Shown in pieces: positions 1-7,894 of a stretch of DNA of 64,000 nucleotides (position 1 is its first letter; each line of letters begins with the position of its first letter). The notes beneath the pieces were generated by a model. That model was not told the DNA's origin and ran no database searches. It saw only the letters and a program-made list of their open reading frames with translations. The position numbers were made by a program, and so were the translations under genes. This DNA comes from Oleidesulfovibrio sp047973035 (GTDB lineage Bacteria; Desulfobacterota; Desulfovibrionia; Desulfovibrionales; Desulfovibrionaceae), in the NCBI RefSeq assembly GCF_047973035.1, contig NZ_JBKEBF010000012.1:1-64000 (forward strand), read 5' to 3'.

Positions 1-125
1 CGCAATATCTCACCCACTGCGCGCTTCTTCTCTCCGTAAAAAACTTGCCGCCGATACTTTGGCGCAAACACTACGTGGTATTTGCAGTTCCATTTTGTGT
101 GGGCTAAACTCTTAGTGTCACCCAT
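1..125 (-). CDS. tnpA: IS200/IS605-family transposase TnpA (N-terminal part, cut by window edge)
   Basis: About 41 codons are readable from an ATG at 123-125. The protein begins MGDTKSLAHTKWNCKYHVVF and continues with APKYRRQVFYGEKKR. This is the typical opening of the IS200/IS605 Y1 transposases, small HUH single-strand transposases that move DNA as a single-stranded circle. The catalytic HUH and tyrosine lie beyond the edge, so activity cannot be judged. An AAAGGAGG ribosome site sits at 131-138, inside the inner hairpin. The family call rests on the conserved start region alone, but that region is distinctive. Confidence 0.85.
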   Translation of the reverse strand, partial: MGDTKSLAHTKWNCKYHVVFAPKYRRQVFYGEKKRAVGEIL

Positions 126-131
126 TGTGGC

Positions 132-194
132 CTCCTTTTGATTTGCCACCTGCAGTTGCCAGACCGCAGGGATTAGTTAGCAAATCAAAAGGAG
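132..194 (-). promoter_or_regulatory. Inner left-end hairpin that can sequester the tnpA ribosome-binding site
   Basis: A perfect 15-bp inverted repeat pairs 132-146 with 180-194 (CTCCTTTTGATTTGC and its complement). A smaller stem inside it pairs CCTGC at 149-153 with GCAGG at 166-170. The GGAG core of the tnpA ribosome site lies in the long stem. IS200 elements are known to carry a leader structure that hides the transposase ribosome site and keeps expression very low, and this fits that arrangement. Confidence 0.7.
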
Positions 195-262
195 TTTTAC
201 TAATATCTCTATAGCTTTAAGCTTTACGGAACCCCCCGCCTAGCGGGGGGGGTTCTGCATAC

Positions 263-293
263 AAAAAAAGCGCCCCGAAAAACGGGGCGCTTT
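263..293 (-). terminator. Intrinsic terminator of the rpsL-rpsG-fusA transcript
   Basis: An 11-bp perfect stem (267-277 with 283-293, AAAGCGCCCCG) surrounds an A5 loop. On the minus strand it is followed by a run of T. It lies 17 bases past the fusA stop. Confidence 0.9.
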
Positions 294-309
294 ATTATCT
301 AGCTACAAG

Positions 310-2388
310 CTATTCGCTTTTGCTCTTGGTGAGCTCTTCTGCAATGTTTGCAGGAACGCGCTCATAGTGGTCGAACTGCATGGTGAAGTTTGCACGACCC
401 TGAGTACGCGAACGCAGGTCGGTTGCATAACCGAACATTTCGCTCAGGGGCACGTGACAACGGACAACCTGTGCGCCTGCGCGGGAGTCCATGCTCTGGA
501 TCTTACCGCGGCGGCCATTAAGGTCACCCATTACGTCACCGAGGTATTCCTCGGGAGTAACAACTTCAACGTCCATGACAGGCTCAAGCAACACAGCAGC
601 AGCCTTACGGGCAGCTTCTTTGATTGCCATAGACCCAGCAACGTAGAATGCCTGTTCGGAGGAGTCAACGTCGTGGTAGGAACCGAACACCAGGGCGACT
701 TTTACATCTACCATGGGGAATCCGGCCAGAACACCGCTCTTCAGAGCGTCCTGAATACCTTTGTCGACTGCGGGGATGTATTCCTTGGGAATAACACCGC
801 CGGTGATCTTGTTTTCGAACTCGTAGCCCTTCTCGGGGTTAGGCTGAACTTCGATAACAACATGACCGTACTGACCGCGACCACCAGACTGCTTGGCGTA
901 CTTATGGTCAACCTTAGCGTCTTTGCTGATGGTTTCACGGTAAGCAACCTGAGGCTTACCAACGTTAGCATTAACGCTGAACTCACGGGTAAGGCGGTCA
1001 ACGATAATGTCGAGGTGAAGTTCACCCATACCAGCAATCAGAGTCTGGTTGGTTTCGTCATCACCCTTAACGCGGAAAGACGGGTCTTCTTTCGCCAGTT
1101 TGGCAAGAGCTGCGGACAGAGCGTCACGGTCAGCCTTGGTCTTGGGCTCAATGGCAACCTCGATAACAGGCTCGGGGATGTCAAGGGACTCAAGAACAAC
1201 AGGGCGCCCCATGTCGCAGATGGTATCGCCGGTGGCAACCATCTTCATACCAACAGCAGCAACGATGTCGCCAGCGCCAGCCCACTTGATTTCTTCACGC
1301 TTGTTAGCGTGCATCTTCAAGAGACGGCCGATACGTTCTTTCTTGCCGGTGGTTGCGTTATAAATGGTCATACCTGCTTCAATGAAACCGGAATACACGC
1401 GGATGAAGCTGAGGTGACCAATGTAGGGGTCGGATGCAAGCTTGAATACCAGCGCTGCCAAAGGCTCTTCGTCTTTGCAGGGGCAGACAATCTTCTCTTC
1501 TTCGTTATCAGGGTTGCTACCAACCATCTGCTCGATATCAACCGGAGAAGGCAGGTAATCAACTACTGCGTCAAGAAGGGGCTGAACACCCATGTTACGG
1601 AAAGCGGAACCACAAAGAACCGGCACAGCAGTTCTGCTGATGGTGGCCTTACGGATTGCGCTCTTGATTTCGTCATTGGTCAGCTCTTCGCCGCCAAGGT
1701 ACTTTTCCATCAAGACTTCGTCTTCTTCCGCAATGGCTTCAATCAGTTCGAGACGCATGGTTTCAAACTGATCCTGAAGGTGAGCAGGAACATCGGTAAC
1801 GTTGAACTCAGCGCCCTTGGAAGCCTTGTCAAAAACAACGGCTTTGCCGGTTACCAGGTCAACAATACCTTCGAACTCATCTTCGGCACCAATGGGAATC
1901 TGGAGAGCAAGGGGCTTTGCCTTCAGACGGTCGCGGATCATATCCACGCAACGGGAGAAGTTGGCTCCCATGCGGTCCATCTTGTTAACGAAGCAGATAC
2001 GCGGAACCTTGTACCGGTCAGCCTGACGCCAAACGGTTTCAGACTGAGGCTCAACACCGGCAACCGCGTCAAAAACAGCTACAGCACCGTCGAGAACGCG
2101 CAAAGAGCGTTCTACTTCGATGGTAAAGTCCACGTGACCGGGAGTGTCGATGATGTTGATACGACAATCCTGCCAGAAGCAGGTGGTAGCAGCAGAGGTA
2201 ATGGTAATACCACGCTCCTGCTCCTGCTCCATCCAGTCCATGGTGGCTTGACCTTCGTGAGTCTCACCAATTTTGTGAGAAACACCGGTATAAAAAAGAA
2301 TACGTTCGGTAGTCGTGGTTTTACCCGCATCAATGTGGGCCATGATACCAATGTTACGCTGATTCGGAATGGCTACTTTTCTGGACAC
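310..2388 (-). CDS. fusA: Translation elongation factor G
   Basis: This 692-residue GTPase moves tRNA and mRNA through the ribosome after peptide-bond formation and, with RRF, splits ribosomes. The G1 loop AHIDAGKT is at about residues 17-24, the RGIT element at 59-62, DTPGH at 81-85 and NKMD at 135-138. Length is normal for EF-G. It is the last gene of the str cluster, 18 bases after rpsG, and is followed at once by a strong terminator. No tuf gene follows, unlike the classical str operon. The name is secure; some Desulfovibrio carry a second EF-G elsewhere, which cannot be excluded here. Confidence 0.98.
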   Translation of the reverse strand: MSRKVAIPNQRNIGIMAHIDAGKTTTTERILFYTGVSHKIGETHEGQATMDWMEQEQERGITITSAATTCFWQDCRINIIDTPGHVDFTIEVERSLRVLDGAVAVFDAVAGVEPQSETVWRQADRYKVPRICFVNKMDRMGANFSRCVDMIRDRLKAKPLALQIPIGAEDEFEGIVDLVTGKAVVFDKASKGAEFNVTDVPAHLQDQFETMRLELIEAIAEEDEVLMEKYLGGEELTNDEIKSAIRKATISRTAVPVLCGSAFRNMGVQPLLDAVVDYLPSPVDIEQMVGSNPDNEEEKIVCPCKDEEPLAALVFKLASDPYIGHLSFIRVYSGFIEAGMTIYNATTGKKERIGRLLKMHANKREEIKWAGAGDIVAAVGMKMVATGDTICDMGRPVVLESLDIPEPVIEVAIEPKTKADRDALSAALAKLAKEDPSFRVKGDDETNQTLIAGMGELHLDIIVDRLTREFSVNANVGKPQVAYRETISKDAKVDHKYAKQSGGRGQYGHVVIEVQPNPEKGYEFENKITGGVIPKEYIPAVDKGIQDALKSGVLAGFPMVDVKVALVFGSYHDVDSSEQAFYVAGSMAIKEAARKAAAVLLEPVMDVEVVTPEEYLGDVMGDLNGRRGKIQSMDSRAGAQVVRCHVPLSEMFGYATDLRSRTQGRANFTMQFDHYERVPANIAEELTKSKSE

Positions 2389-2406
2389 GTGAGTAATCTC
2401 CAGACG

Positions 2407-2877
2407 TTACCAACGGAAATGAGCAAAAGCCTTGTTAGCTTCAGCCATACGATGGGTGTCGTCCTTCTTCTTCACGGCACCGCCGCGGTTGTTGAAAGCA
2501 TCAAGCAGTTCGCCGGAAAGACGACCTACCATACCCTTCTCTCCACGAGAGCGGGCATAGTTGATGAGCCAGCGGATAGCCAGAGAAACCTGACGGTCAG
2601 AACGCACTTCAATGGGCACCTGATAGGTAGCACCACCAACACGGCGAGACTTAACCTCAACGAAGGGCTTTACGTTATCAACAGCCTTCTCAAAAGCCTT
2701 GATCGCATCTTCGCCGGTTTTCTCTTTCAGCACTTCAAGAGATTTATAAAAAATCTTTTCTGCAGCGCCCTTTTTACCGTCAACCATCATACGGTTGATG
2801 AAACGGGCAGCGAGCCGGCTGTTGTAAACCGGATCGGGCAGAACTTCACGTCTGGGGATAGGTCCTTTACGAGGCAT
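2407..2877 (-). CDS. rpsG: 30S ribosomal protein S7
   Basis: This is a primary binder of the 3' domain of 16S rRNA and nucleates assembly of the 30S head. The 156 residues match the bacterial S7 length. The N-terminus MPRKGPIPRREVLPDPVYNS and the segment RRVGGATYQVPIEV are diagnostic. It lies 15 bases after rpsL and 18 before fusA, so the three are clearly one transcript. Nothing unusual was seen. Confidence 0.98.
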   Translation of the reverse strand: MPRKGPIPRREVLPDPVYNSRLAARFINRMMVDGKKGAAEKIFYKSLEVLKEKTGEDAIKAFEKAVDNVKPFVEVKSRRVGGATYQVPIEVRSDRQVSLAIRWLINYARSRGEKGMVGRLSGELLDAFNNRGGAVKKKDDTHRMAEANKAFAHFRW

Positions 2878-2892
2878 GAAAAACTCCCTTCG

Positions 2893-3264
2893 CTACTTCG
2901 GACGCTTAGCGCCGTACTTGGAACGACCCTGGCGGCGATCCTGCACACCAGCAGTATCCAGAGTACCACGAACAATATGGTAACGTACACCGGGCAAGTC
3001 TTTTACACGACCGCCGCGGATCATAACAACAGAGTGCTCCTGCAGGTTGTGACCTTCACCAGGAATGTAGGCGGTCACTTCAATAGCATTGGTCAGGCGC
3101 ACACGGGCGACTTTACGCAAAGCCGAGTTAGGCTTCTTAGGCGTAGTGGTATACACGCGGGTGCAAACCCCACGGCGCTGCGGGCAAGCCTGAAGCGCGG
3201 GAGTTTTCTTCCGCTTCACAACCTTCTTACGCTCTTTTCTGATGAGCTGGTTGATAGTGGGCAT
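2893..3264 (-). CDS. rpsL: 30S ribosomal protein S12
   Basis: S12 sits in the decoding centre and controls accuracy. The protein is 123 residues, starting MPTINQLIRKERKKV; an upstream in-frame extension was rejected because CGGAGG lies just before this ATG (3271-3276). The conserved blocks TPKKPNSALRKVARVRL (41-57) and RVKDLPGVRYHIVRG (86-100) are present. Lys43 and Lys88, the positions usually changed in streptomycin resistance, are wild type, and Asp89, the methylthiolation site, is conserved. It is the first gene of the cluster. Confidence 0.98.
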   Translation of the reverse strand: MPTINQLIRKERKKVVKRKKTPALQACPQRRGVCTRVYTTTPKKPNSALRKVARVRLTNAIEVTAYIPGEGHNLQEHSVVMIRGGRVKDLPGVRYHIVRGTLDTAGVQDRRQGRSKYGAKRPK

Positions 3265-3312
3265 CAGTTTCCTCCGTGGAAATGGATCGATGTCATTCGC
3301 TAAAGACGCACG

Positions 3313-3341
3313 GCAATACGCCACTGCTGACGCTATGTCAA
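3313..3341 (-). promoter_or_regulatory. Candidate sigma-70 promoter for rpsL-rpsG-fusA
   Basis: On the minus strand a perfect TTGACA (3336-3341) is followed after 17 bases by TATTGC (3313-3318). Transcription would start roughly 40 bases before the rpsL ATG. The -10 box is weak, so this is tentative. Confidence 0.5.
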
Positions 3342-3744
3342 CAGCGGACTTCCAATTCAATGCAGCTTCGATCACCCAATGAAGCTTACATATAAATGTA
3401 TTGCCTGCGCTTTCGCTTGGGGACTTCGACTGAAAAGCCCAGCAGCCTTGCTTTCTCAATCGTTATTCACCCTGCAAGCAAACTTGAACATGAGCACATA
3501 CGCCAAAAAGAATCGGGGCACAACCTTTTTTGCAACTATGCCCCAAAATAATCAACCACTGGCACTTTGTTACAATTATCACATCTTGTGCAATAGGCAT
3601 CCTCGCCGCGCAACGTGTTGTATATTTTTCGTCAACTTTTACCATACCTATATAAAACGAAGAATAAAAACATCAAGAGCAGTCATAGCTCTCACCTTTT
3701 ATCCGCCTTTTTTCCCATCATTTTTTTATTCTCACTTTTGTCGC

Positions 3745-3770
3745 TTGACATTTTGCTAAAAATTTCACAA
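3745..3770 (+). promoter_or_regulatory. Candidate Rex operator with adjoining -35 box upstream of sat
   Basis: TTGACA (3745-3750) is followed two bases later by TTGCTAAAAATTTCACAA (3753-3770). The right half is a perfect Rex half-site (TTTCACAA) and the left half differs from TTGTGAAA at two positions. Rex is an NADH-sensing repressor, and in D. vulgaris it is reported to repress sat. The site would lie between the -35 box and the start of transcription. No convincing -10 box was found at the expected spacing. Confidence 0.6.
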
Positions 3771-3907
3771 GACGTTGTCACGTGCTCACGATAGTGACTC
3801 AGCAAACAAGATAGTCACTCTTACGCATGGAAATTTCTGGCACGTACCCGCCTACCGGATACGTACCACTTTTTGAAAAAAACTATAATTTTCGGAGGAT
3901 GGAAGCT

Positions 3908-5191
3908 ATGTCCAAACTGGTCCCCCCTCATGGCGGTAAAGGCCTTGTCTGCTGCCTGCTCGAAGGAGCTGAAAAGGAAGCTGAACTGAAAAAGGCCGCT
4001 GGCCTCAAGCAGATTGAAATCAGCTCCCGCGCAAAGGGCGACCTGATCATGATGGGCACCGGCGGTTTCTCCCCGCTGAGCGGCTTCATGACCAAGGCTG
4101 ACTGGAAGAGCGTTTGCGAAAAGATGACCCTCGCTGACGGCACCTTCTGGCCCGTTCCCGTTACCCTGGACGTTTCCAAAGAAGAAGCTGCTTCCATGAA
4201 GGAAGGCGAAGAAATCGCTCTCGTTCGCGGTGGCGAAGTTTTCGCTACCATGAAAGTAGAAGAGCTCTACGAAATGACCGCTGCTGACAAGAAATGGGAA
4301 TGCGAACTGGTGTTCAAGGGTGAAGGCCCTGACTCCGAAAAGTTCTGGGACATCGCAGAAGAAGATCACCCCGGCGTGAAGATGGTAATGGCTCAGAAAG
4401 AGTTCAACATTGCCGGTCCCGTTAAGGTTCTTTCCGAAGGCGACTTCCCCACTAAGTTTGCCGGCGTTTACAAGCGTCCTGCAGACCTGCGTGCAGAACT
4501 TGAAGAGCGCGGCTGGGCTAACGTTGCTGCACTGCAGCTGCGTAACCCCATGCACCGTTCGCACGAATTCCTCGCAAAGATCGCTGTTGAAGTATGTGAC
4601 GGCGTGGTTATCCACTCCCTCGTAGGCTCCCTGAAGCCCGGCGACATTCCTGCCGAAGTTCGCGTAAAGTGCATCGACACTCTGGTTGAAAAGTACTTCG
4701 TGAAGGAAAACGTAATTCAGGCTGGCTACCCTCTTGACATGCGTTACGCCGGTCCCCGTGAAGGTCTGCTGCACGCTACCTTCCGTCAGAACTACGGCAT
4801 CAGCCGCATGATCATCGGTCGTGACCACGCTGGTGTAGGCGACTTCTACGGTATGTTTGAAGCCCAGACCATCTTCGACAAGATTCCTTACGCTCAGGAA
4901 GCTTGCCCCGAGCCCGGCAAGGCTCTGGTTTGCACTCCCTTGAAGATTGACTGGACCTTCTACTGCTTCAAGTGCGACGGCATGGCATCTCTGCGTACCT
5001 GCCCCCACGCCAAAGAAGATCGCGTACTGCTTTCCGGCACCAAGCTGCGTAAGGCTCTGTCCGAAGGCGCTGAAGTACCTGATCACTTCGGTCGTGACGA
5101 AGTTCTTGAAATCCTGCGCGCCTACTACGAAGGCCTTACCGAAAAGGTTGAAGTTAAAATGCAGCGCGCTGCTTCCGGTTCCCAGATGTAA
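3908..5191 (+). CDS. sat: Dissimilatory sulfate adenylyltransferase (ATP sulfurylase)
   Basis: The enzyme converts sulfate and ATP to adenylyl sulfate (APS) and pyrophosphate, the first step of sulfate respiration, in the cytoplasm. The ATG at 3908 is chosen because CGGAGG lies 9 bases upstream and the protein then starts MSKLVPPHGGKGL, giving 427 residues. Longer in-frame starts at 3827 and 3899 are less likely. Motifs seen: QLRN at 210-213, HRSH at 216-219 and GRDHAG near 304-309. A cysteine group, CFKC...CPH, lies in the C-terminal third and is a metal site in sulfate-reducer ATP sulfurylases. The gene stands alone, with its own terminator and a probable Rex operator. Confidence 0.97.
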   Translation: MSKLVPPHGGKGLVCCLLEGAEKEAELKKAAGLKQIEISSRAKGDLIMMGTGGFSPLSGFMTKADWKSVCEKMTLADGTFWPVPVTLDVSKEEAASMKEGEEIALVRGGEVFATMKVEELYEMTAADKKWECELVFKGEGPDSEKFWDIAEEDHPGVKMVMAQKEFNIAGPVKVLSEGDFPTKFAGVYKRPADLRAELEERGWANVAALQLRNPMHRSHEFLAKIAVEVCDGVVIHSLVGSLKPGDIPAEVRVKCIDTLVEKYFVKENVIQAGYPLDMRYAGPREGLLHATFRQNYGISRMIIGRDHAGVGDFYGMFEAQTIFDKIPYAQEACPEPGKALVCTPLKIDWTFYCFKCDGMASLRTCPHAKEDRVLLSGTKLRKALSEGAEVPDHFGRDEVLEILRAYYEGLTEKVEVKMQRAASGSQM

Positions 5192-5221
5192 TCTGGCTCC
5201 AGGCAGCAATACTGAGATTCG

Positions 5222-5253
5222 AAGGGGAGACGCTGTGCGTCTCCCCTTTTTTT
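5222..5253 (+). terminator. Intrinsic terminator after sat
   Basis: An 11-bp perfect stem (AAGGGGAGACG with CGTCTCCCCTT) closes a CTGTG loop and runs into seven T, 30 bases past the sat stop. Confidence 0.9.
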
Positions 5254-5300
5254 ATCGTTAATATAACAGATCTGAAAGGCGCCCTGCTTACGGCACAGGC

Positions 5301-6032
5301 TCAGGACATACAGGCCCAGCCAGGCAGGTATCTGTAGGCATCTTTCAATTCGCCCTCTCTGATCAAAGCGTCTGGACAAAGCCCTTGCAGATGCCCCCAG
5401 AATTTCGGGGAATGATTCAAGTGGGTAATATGCGCAAGCTCGTGATACATCACGGTTTCACACAGGCGGGATGGTAAAAGCAAAAGACGGGCATTAAGCA
5501 TAATTGTGCCCTGCACATTGCAACTTCCCCACCTTTTTTGGGGAGTAGCGATACGGACAGCCTGAAGAGGTACATGGTTTGCTTCCGCCAGATTCCGGCA
5601 CCACGGAGCCAGATATTTGTGCCCAAGCTTGCGTAACCACGAAAGTAAAAGACCCGTAAGCGCCTCTGGCCGACTGGAATTTCCGGCAAGCAACAGAAGG
5701 GAGCCATTCACTGCCAGCGAAGGACTTTTCTCTGTTTCCTGAAACTCAAGATTATATGTTAGGCCGACGCCTTGGAGCTGGATAACAGAAGGAAAAAGAG
5801 GCTGGGTGCTACAGTGGGCTATTTGCTCACCCACTCTGGAAACCGCTTTGGCTATCCAGCTTAAATTCTGCTGCACAAAGACCGCAGCATACTCTTCCGG
5901 AACACCAGACGGCAGAACAACTTCCAGCCCGCTCCCTCTCAACTTCATTGAAACCCGTTTTGCCCTCGGGCTGCGCCTGACAGAGTATGACTGCAAGACA
6001 GATGCAAGAATTTTTTCATCAAAGTTGTTCAT
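5301..6032 (-). CDS. YgjP/WLM-type zinc metalloprotease domain protein
   Basis: The 243-residue protein has the layout of the YgjP-like (DUF45) family. It shows an RRSPRAKRVSMKL-like start near residue 20, KRWGSC at 167-172, and the zinc-binding HELAH at 197-201 with a third histidine in NHSPKFW near 207. No signal peptide or membrane segment is seen, so it should be cytoplasmic. The substrate is unknown; some relatives are found with DNA-repair or protein quality-control genes. It lies convergent to sat and divergent from the VKOR gene. The ribosome site is weak (GAAGGG). Confidence 0.85.
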   Translation of the reverse strand: MNNFDEKILASVLQSYSVRRSPRAKRVSMKLRGSGLEVVLPSGVPEEYAAVFVQQNLSWIAKAVSRVGEQIAHCSTQPLFPSVIQLQGVGLTYNLEFQETEKSPSLAVNGSLLLLAGNSSRPEALTGLLLSWLRKLGHKYLAPWCRNLAEANHVPLQAVRIATPQKRWGSCNVQGTIMLNARLLLLPSRLCETVMYHELAHITHLNHSPKFWGHLQGLCPDALIREGELKDAYRYLPGWACMS

Positions 6033-6104
6033 AACGGGTCTTTACCCTTCACCGAACGCGAAGTACAGTGCCAACGGCATTGCCATGAACAATATGGAGG
6101 ATTC

Positions 6105-7118
6105 ATGTTCGAAACCAGACGCAGAGCCCACTTGAGCGGCACACTGATCGCGCTCTTAGGACTTGGTCTTTCCCTGTATGGCGGGTTATTTCAGGCAGAG
6201 GCGCTATGCATAACAAGCGGCTGCGACTTGTTCCGTGACATCACCATAGCAGGTATCTCGCCATGGTGGATCGGAGCCGCCGCCTTTGCGAGCACAGCTG
6301 CTCTTTGCATTATCGGACGCGTTGCCTTAGCGCGCCTGTTATCGTTAATGATGTTGCTTGGCGACCTGTTGCTTTTAGGCATAATGACTTTCACGGTACC
6401 ATGCCTGCCCTGCCTGATCGTAGCAGCTGTCATTCTCTGGCAATACTGGAATCTCTCAGCATCCACCTCTTGTCCATTATGGGGCCGCACATCACTCGCC
6501 CTATTGTGGCTTACTTTATTTTCCCCGAATTTGTTTTCCGCCATCAGCGAAATGAATGGGGGCTGGTCTATCAGTGGTCAACCTGAAGCCAGCCTGCAGG
6601 TGTATTTTTCTCCCAGCTGTCCTGCCTGCAAAGAAACTATGTTTGCTATCAGCCAGCACAATCCGCAAGATGTCGCTTTTTACCCCATAGCAGAAGCCGA
6701 CTCCGACCTTATCCGACTACATACGATGCAGAAAGAACTTGCATCTGGAAGTACAGTCTATGGCGCTTTTCGCACCAGCATCAACACGGCGGTAAACCTC
6801 GATACCAAATTGAGCCTCACAGAGCAGGCTCTCCTGAAATGGAAAACGTTGCAAAACAAAGCACGACTTGCCCGCATGGGAGTTACAAAAATTCCTGCAC
6901 TAATTACGTCCGGTAAGCCACAAAACCTTACATCCGGCAGTTCCAACATAACAGATACGATTATCCAAGGCGGACAATTTGCAGGCTGCAGCGACGAATC
7001 TGTAACAGATTGCAACGAAGAACAACAAACACCAACCATCCCAACTTACAACAACTATCCTGAAGAGCCCCTGCTGGAGCAACTTTTCGATGCCCAACCT
7101 CTAAAGGACGGCAACTGA
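6105..7118 (+). CDS. VKOR-like membrane protein fused to a thioredoxin-fold domain (disulfide formation)
   Basis: The N-terminal half has about five membrane segments with the cysteine layout of bacterial vitamin K epoxide reductase homologues: a loop pair at Cys35 and Cys40 and a CLPC redox motif at 100-103. The C-terminal half, from about residue 163, is a thioredoxin-like domain with CPAC at 172-175. Such fusions are known to act as a DsbA plus DsbB in one chain: the thioredoxin part oxidises exported proteins and the VKOR part passes electrons to quinone. The last 60 residues are polar and low in complexity. GGAGG lies only 4 bases before the ATG. The function is inferred from domain layout. 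Confidence 0.85.
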   Translation: MFETRRRAHLSGTLIALLGLGLSLYGGLFQAEALCITSGCDLFRDITIAGISPWWIGAAAFASTAALCIIGRVALARLLSLMMLLGDLLLLGIMTFTVPCLPCLIVAAVILWQYWNLSASTSCPLWGRTSLALLWLTLFSPNLFSAISEMNGGWSISGQPEASLQVYFSPSCPACKETMFAISQHNPQDVAFYPIAEADSDLIRLHTMQKELASGSTVYGAFRTSINTAVNLDTKLSLTEQALLKWKTLQNKARLARMGVTKIPALITSGKPQNLTSGSSNITDTIIQGGQFAGCSDESVTDCNEEQQTPTIPTYNNYPEEPLLEQLFDAQPLKDGN

Positions 7119-7145
7119 TCAAGCGCTCAAAACTGTCTTGTTTCA

Positions 7146-7174
7146 TTGACCTTTAGACCAATTCCTACTATGTG
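7146..7174 (+). promoter_or_regulatory. Candidate promoter for the RsbRD-dsrMKJOP transcript
   Basis: TTGACC (7146-7151) and TATGTG (7169-7174) are 17 bases apart. The -10 runs into TGTGAAA, which resembles one half of a Rex site, but the other half is poor. Transcription would start near 7181, about 150 bases before the first gene. Confidence 0.4.
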
Positions 7175-7263
7175 AAAAAAATCATTATCTCTATGTGCCG
7201 TTTCAGACTCGTCCGCAATACAGAAGTATCACTCTCATACTTTTGAAATTGCTTGGACAAGCG

Positions 7264-7292
7264 CGGCAAAACCCTTTATAGGGTTTGCGCCG
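7264..7292 (+). promoter_or_regulatory. Leader hairpin ahead of the RsbRD-domain gene
   Basis: CGGC...AAACCC (7264-7274) pairs with GGGTTT..GCCG (7281-7292) around a TTTATA loop, with a small internal loop. No T run follows, so it is not a standard terminator. It lies 41 bases before the chosen start codon. Confidence 0.3.
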
Positions 7293-7333
7293 TTAAACCC
7301 AAGAGCCAAACGGAACATATCGGGCACAAGCAA

Positions 7334-7864
7334 ATGACATTAAATGATATTCTCATAGAACACAGAGAGTTACTGATCGACAAGTGGACAGCTCAAATAC
7401 ACCAGACCTATCCAATAGATACGGTCGGTTTTTTGCGCAGTCAAAAAGACCAGTTCCATAATCCTGTCGGCGATAGAACGGAAAAAGCAACTGCAGCCCT
7501 GTTCGACATGCTTACCGCTGACGGAATAGACCCTGAAGCTGCCGCCCCGTATCTGGATGACATCATCCGTGTTCGGGCCATTCAGAAGTTCACTCCTGAA
7601 CAGGCAGTAGCCGTAATCTACTTTTTGAAATCCATCGTGCGCGAATCTTTAAAAAAGCAGGTTGAAGAGAACAATCTCTACCCCCAGCTTCTTGCTTTTG
7701 AAAGTCAGATCGACACTATGGTTCTCATCTCTTTCGGTATTTTTGCTCATTGCCGCGAAAAACTGCACATGATGCGTGCCGAAGAGTATAAGCGTCGCTA
7801 CGCACAGCTCATTCGCAGAGCTGAACGTATATTGGATACGCCGGCAGGGGAACCGGACATATAA
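7334..7864 (+). CDS. RsbRD N-terminal domain protein preceding dsrMKJOP
   Basis: The protein starts MTLNDILIEHRELLIDKWTA and is 176 residues long from the ATG at 7334. A TTG 81 bases upstream would add residues unlike the family, so it was not used. It resembles the helical RsbRD N-terminal domain, a sensor module usually joined to a STAS domain in stressosome-type regulators; here it stands alone. The ribosome site is poor. It lies 30 bases before dsrM on the same strand. From memory, relatives occur in the same place in other Desulfovibrio. A role in regulating or assembling the Dsr complex is only inference. Confidence 0.75.
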   Translation: MTLNDILIEHRELLIDKWTAQIHQTYPIDTVGFLRSQKDQFHNPVGDRTEKATAALFDMLTADGIDPEAAAPYLDDIIRVRAIQKFTPEQAVAVIYFLKSIVRESLKKQVEENNLYPQLLAFESQIDTMVLISFGIFAHCREKLHMMRAEEYKRRYAQLIRRAERILDTPAGEPDI

Positions 7865-7894
7865 CAACCGATAGCCTAGCAGCGAGGTAACGGA

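Larger units (their letters stand above)
1..258 (-). mobile_element. IS200/IS605-family insertion sequence, left end (partial)
   Basis: The element is cut by the left edge of the window. It holds the start of a TnpA-type transposase and, upstream of it, two hairpins of the kind found at the left end of IS200-like elements. The outer hairpin, at 229-255, pairs a GAA-C6-GC arm with a GC-G8-TTC arm around CTA. The outer boundary is estimated: the element should end between this hairpin and the fusA terminator that begins at 263. No right end is visible, and such elements make no target duplication, so the exact edge cannot be fixed. Confidence 0.7.
3265..3907. other. Divergent control region between rpsL and sat, no gene
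   Basis: This 643-base stretch holds the rpsL promoter (3313-3341), a candidate Rex operator with an adjoining TTGACA (3745-3770), and an inverted repeat AGTGACT/AGTCACT (3793-3799 and 3813-3819) of unknown role. The middle (about 3480-3740) is AT-rich. Open frames here lack ribosome sites and family resemblance, so no gene is called. Confidence 0.6.

Noticed and set aside
367..3303. A 978-codon open frame on the plus strand across fusA-rpsG-rpsL
   Set aside because: It is the antisense shadow of highly conserved genes with strong codon bias; it has no ribosome site or family resemblance.
3884..3889. A perfect TATAAT before sat
   Set aside because: It lies only 3 bases before the ribosome site and has no -35 at the right distance, so it cannot serve as the sat promoter.
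3821..5209. A 462-codon minus-strand frame opposite sat
   Set aside because: It mirrors sat almost exactly and reads as a shadow of its codon bias.
7170..7187. Possible Rex site upstream of the dsr genes
   Set aside because: Only the left half (ATGTGAAA) is good; the right half matches at about 4 of 8 places.
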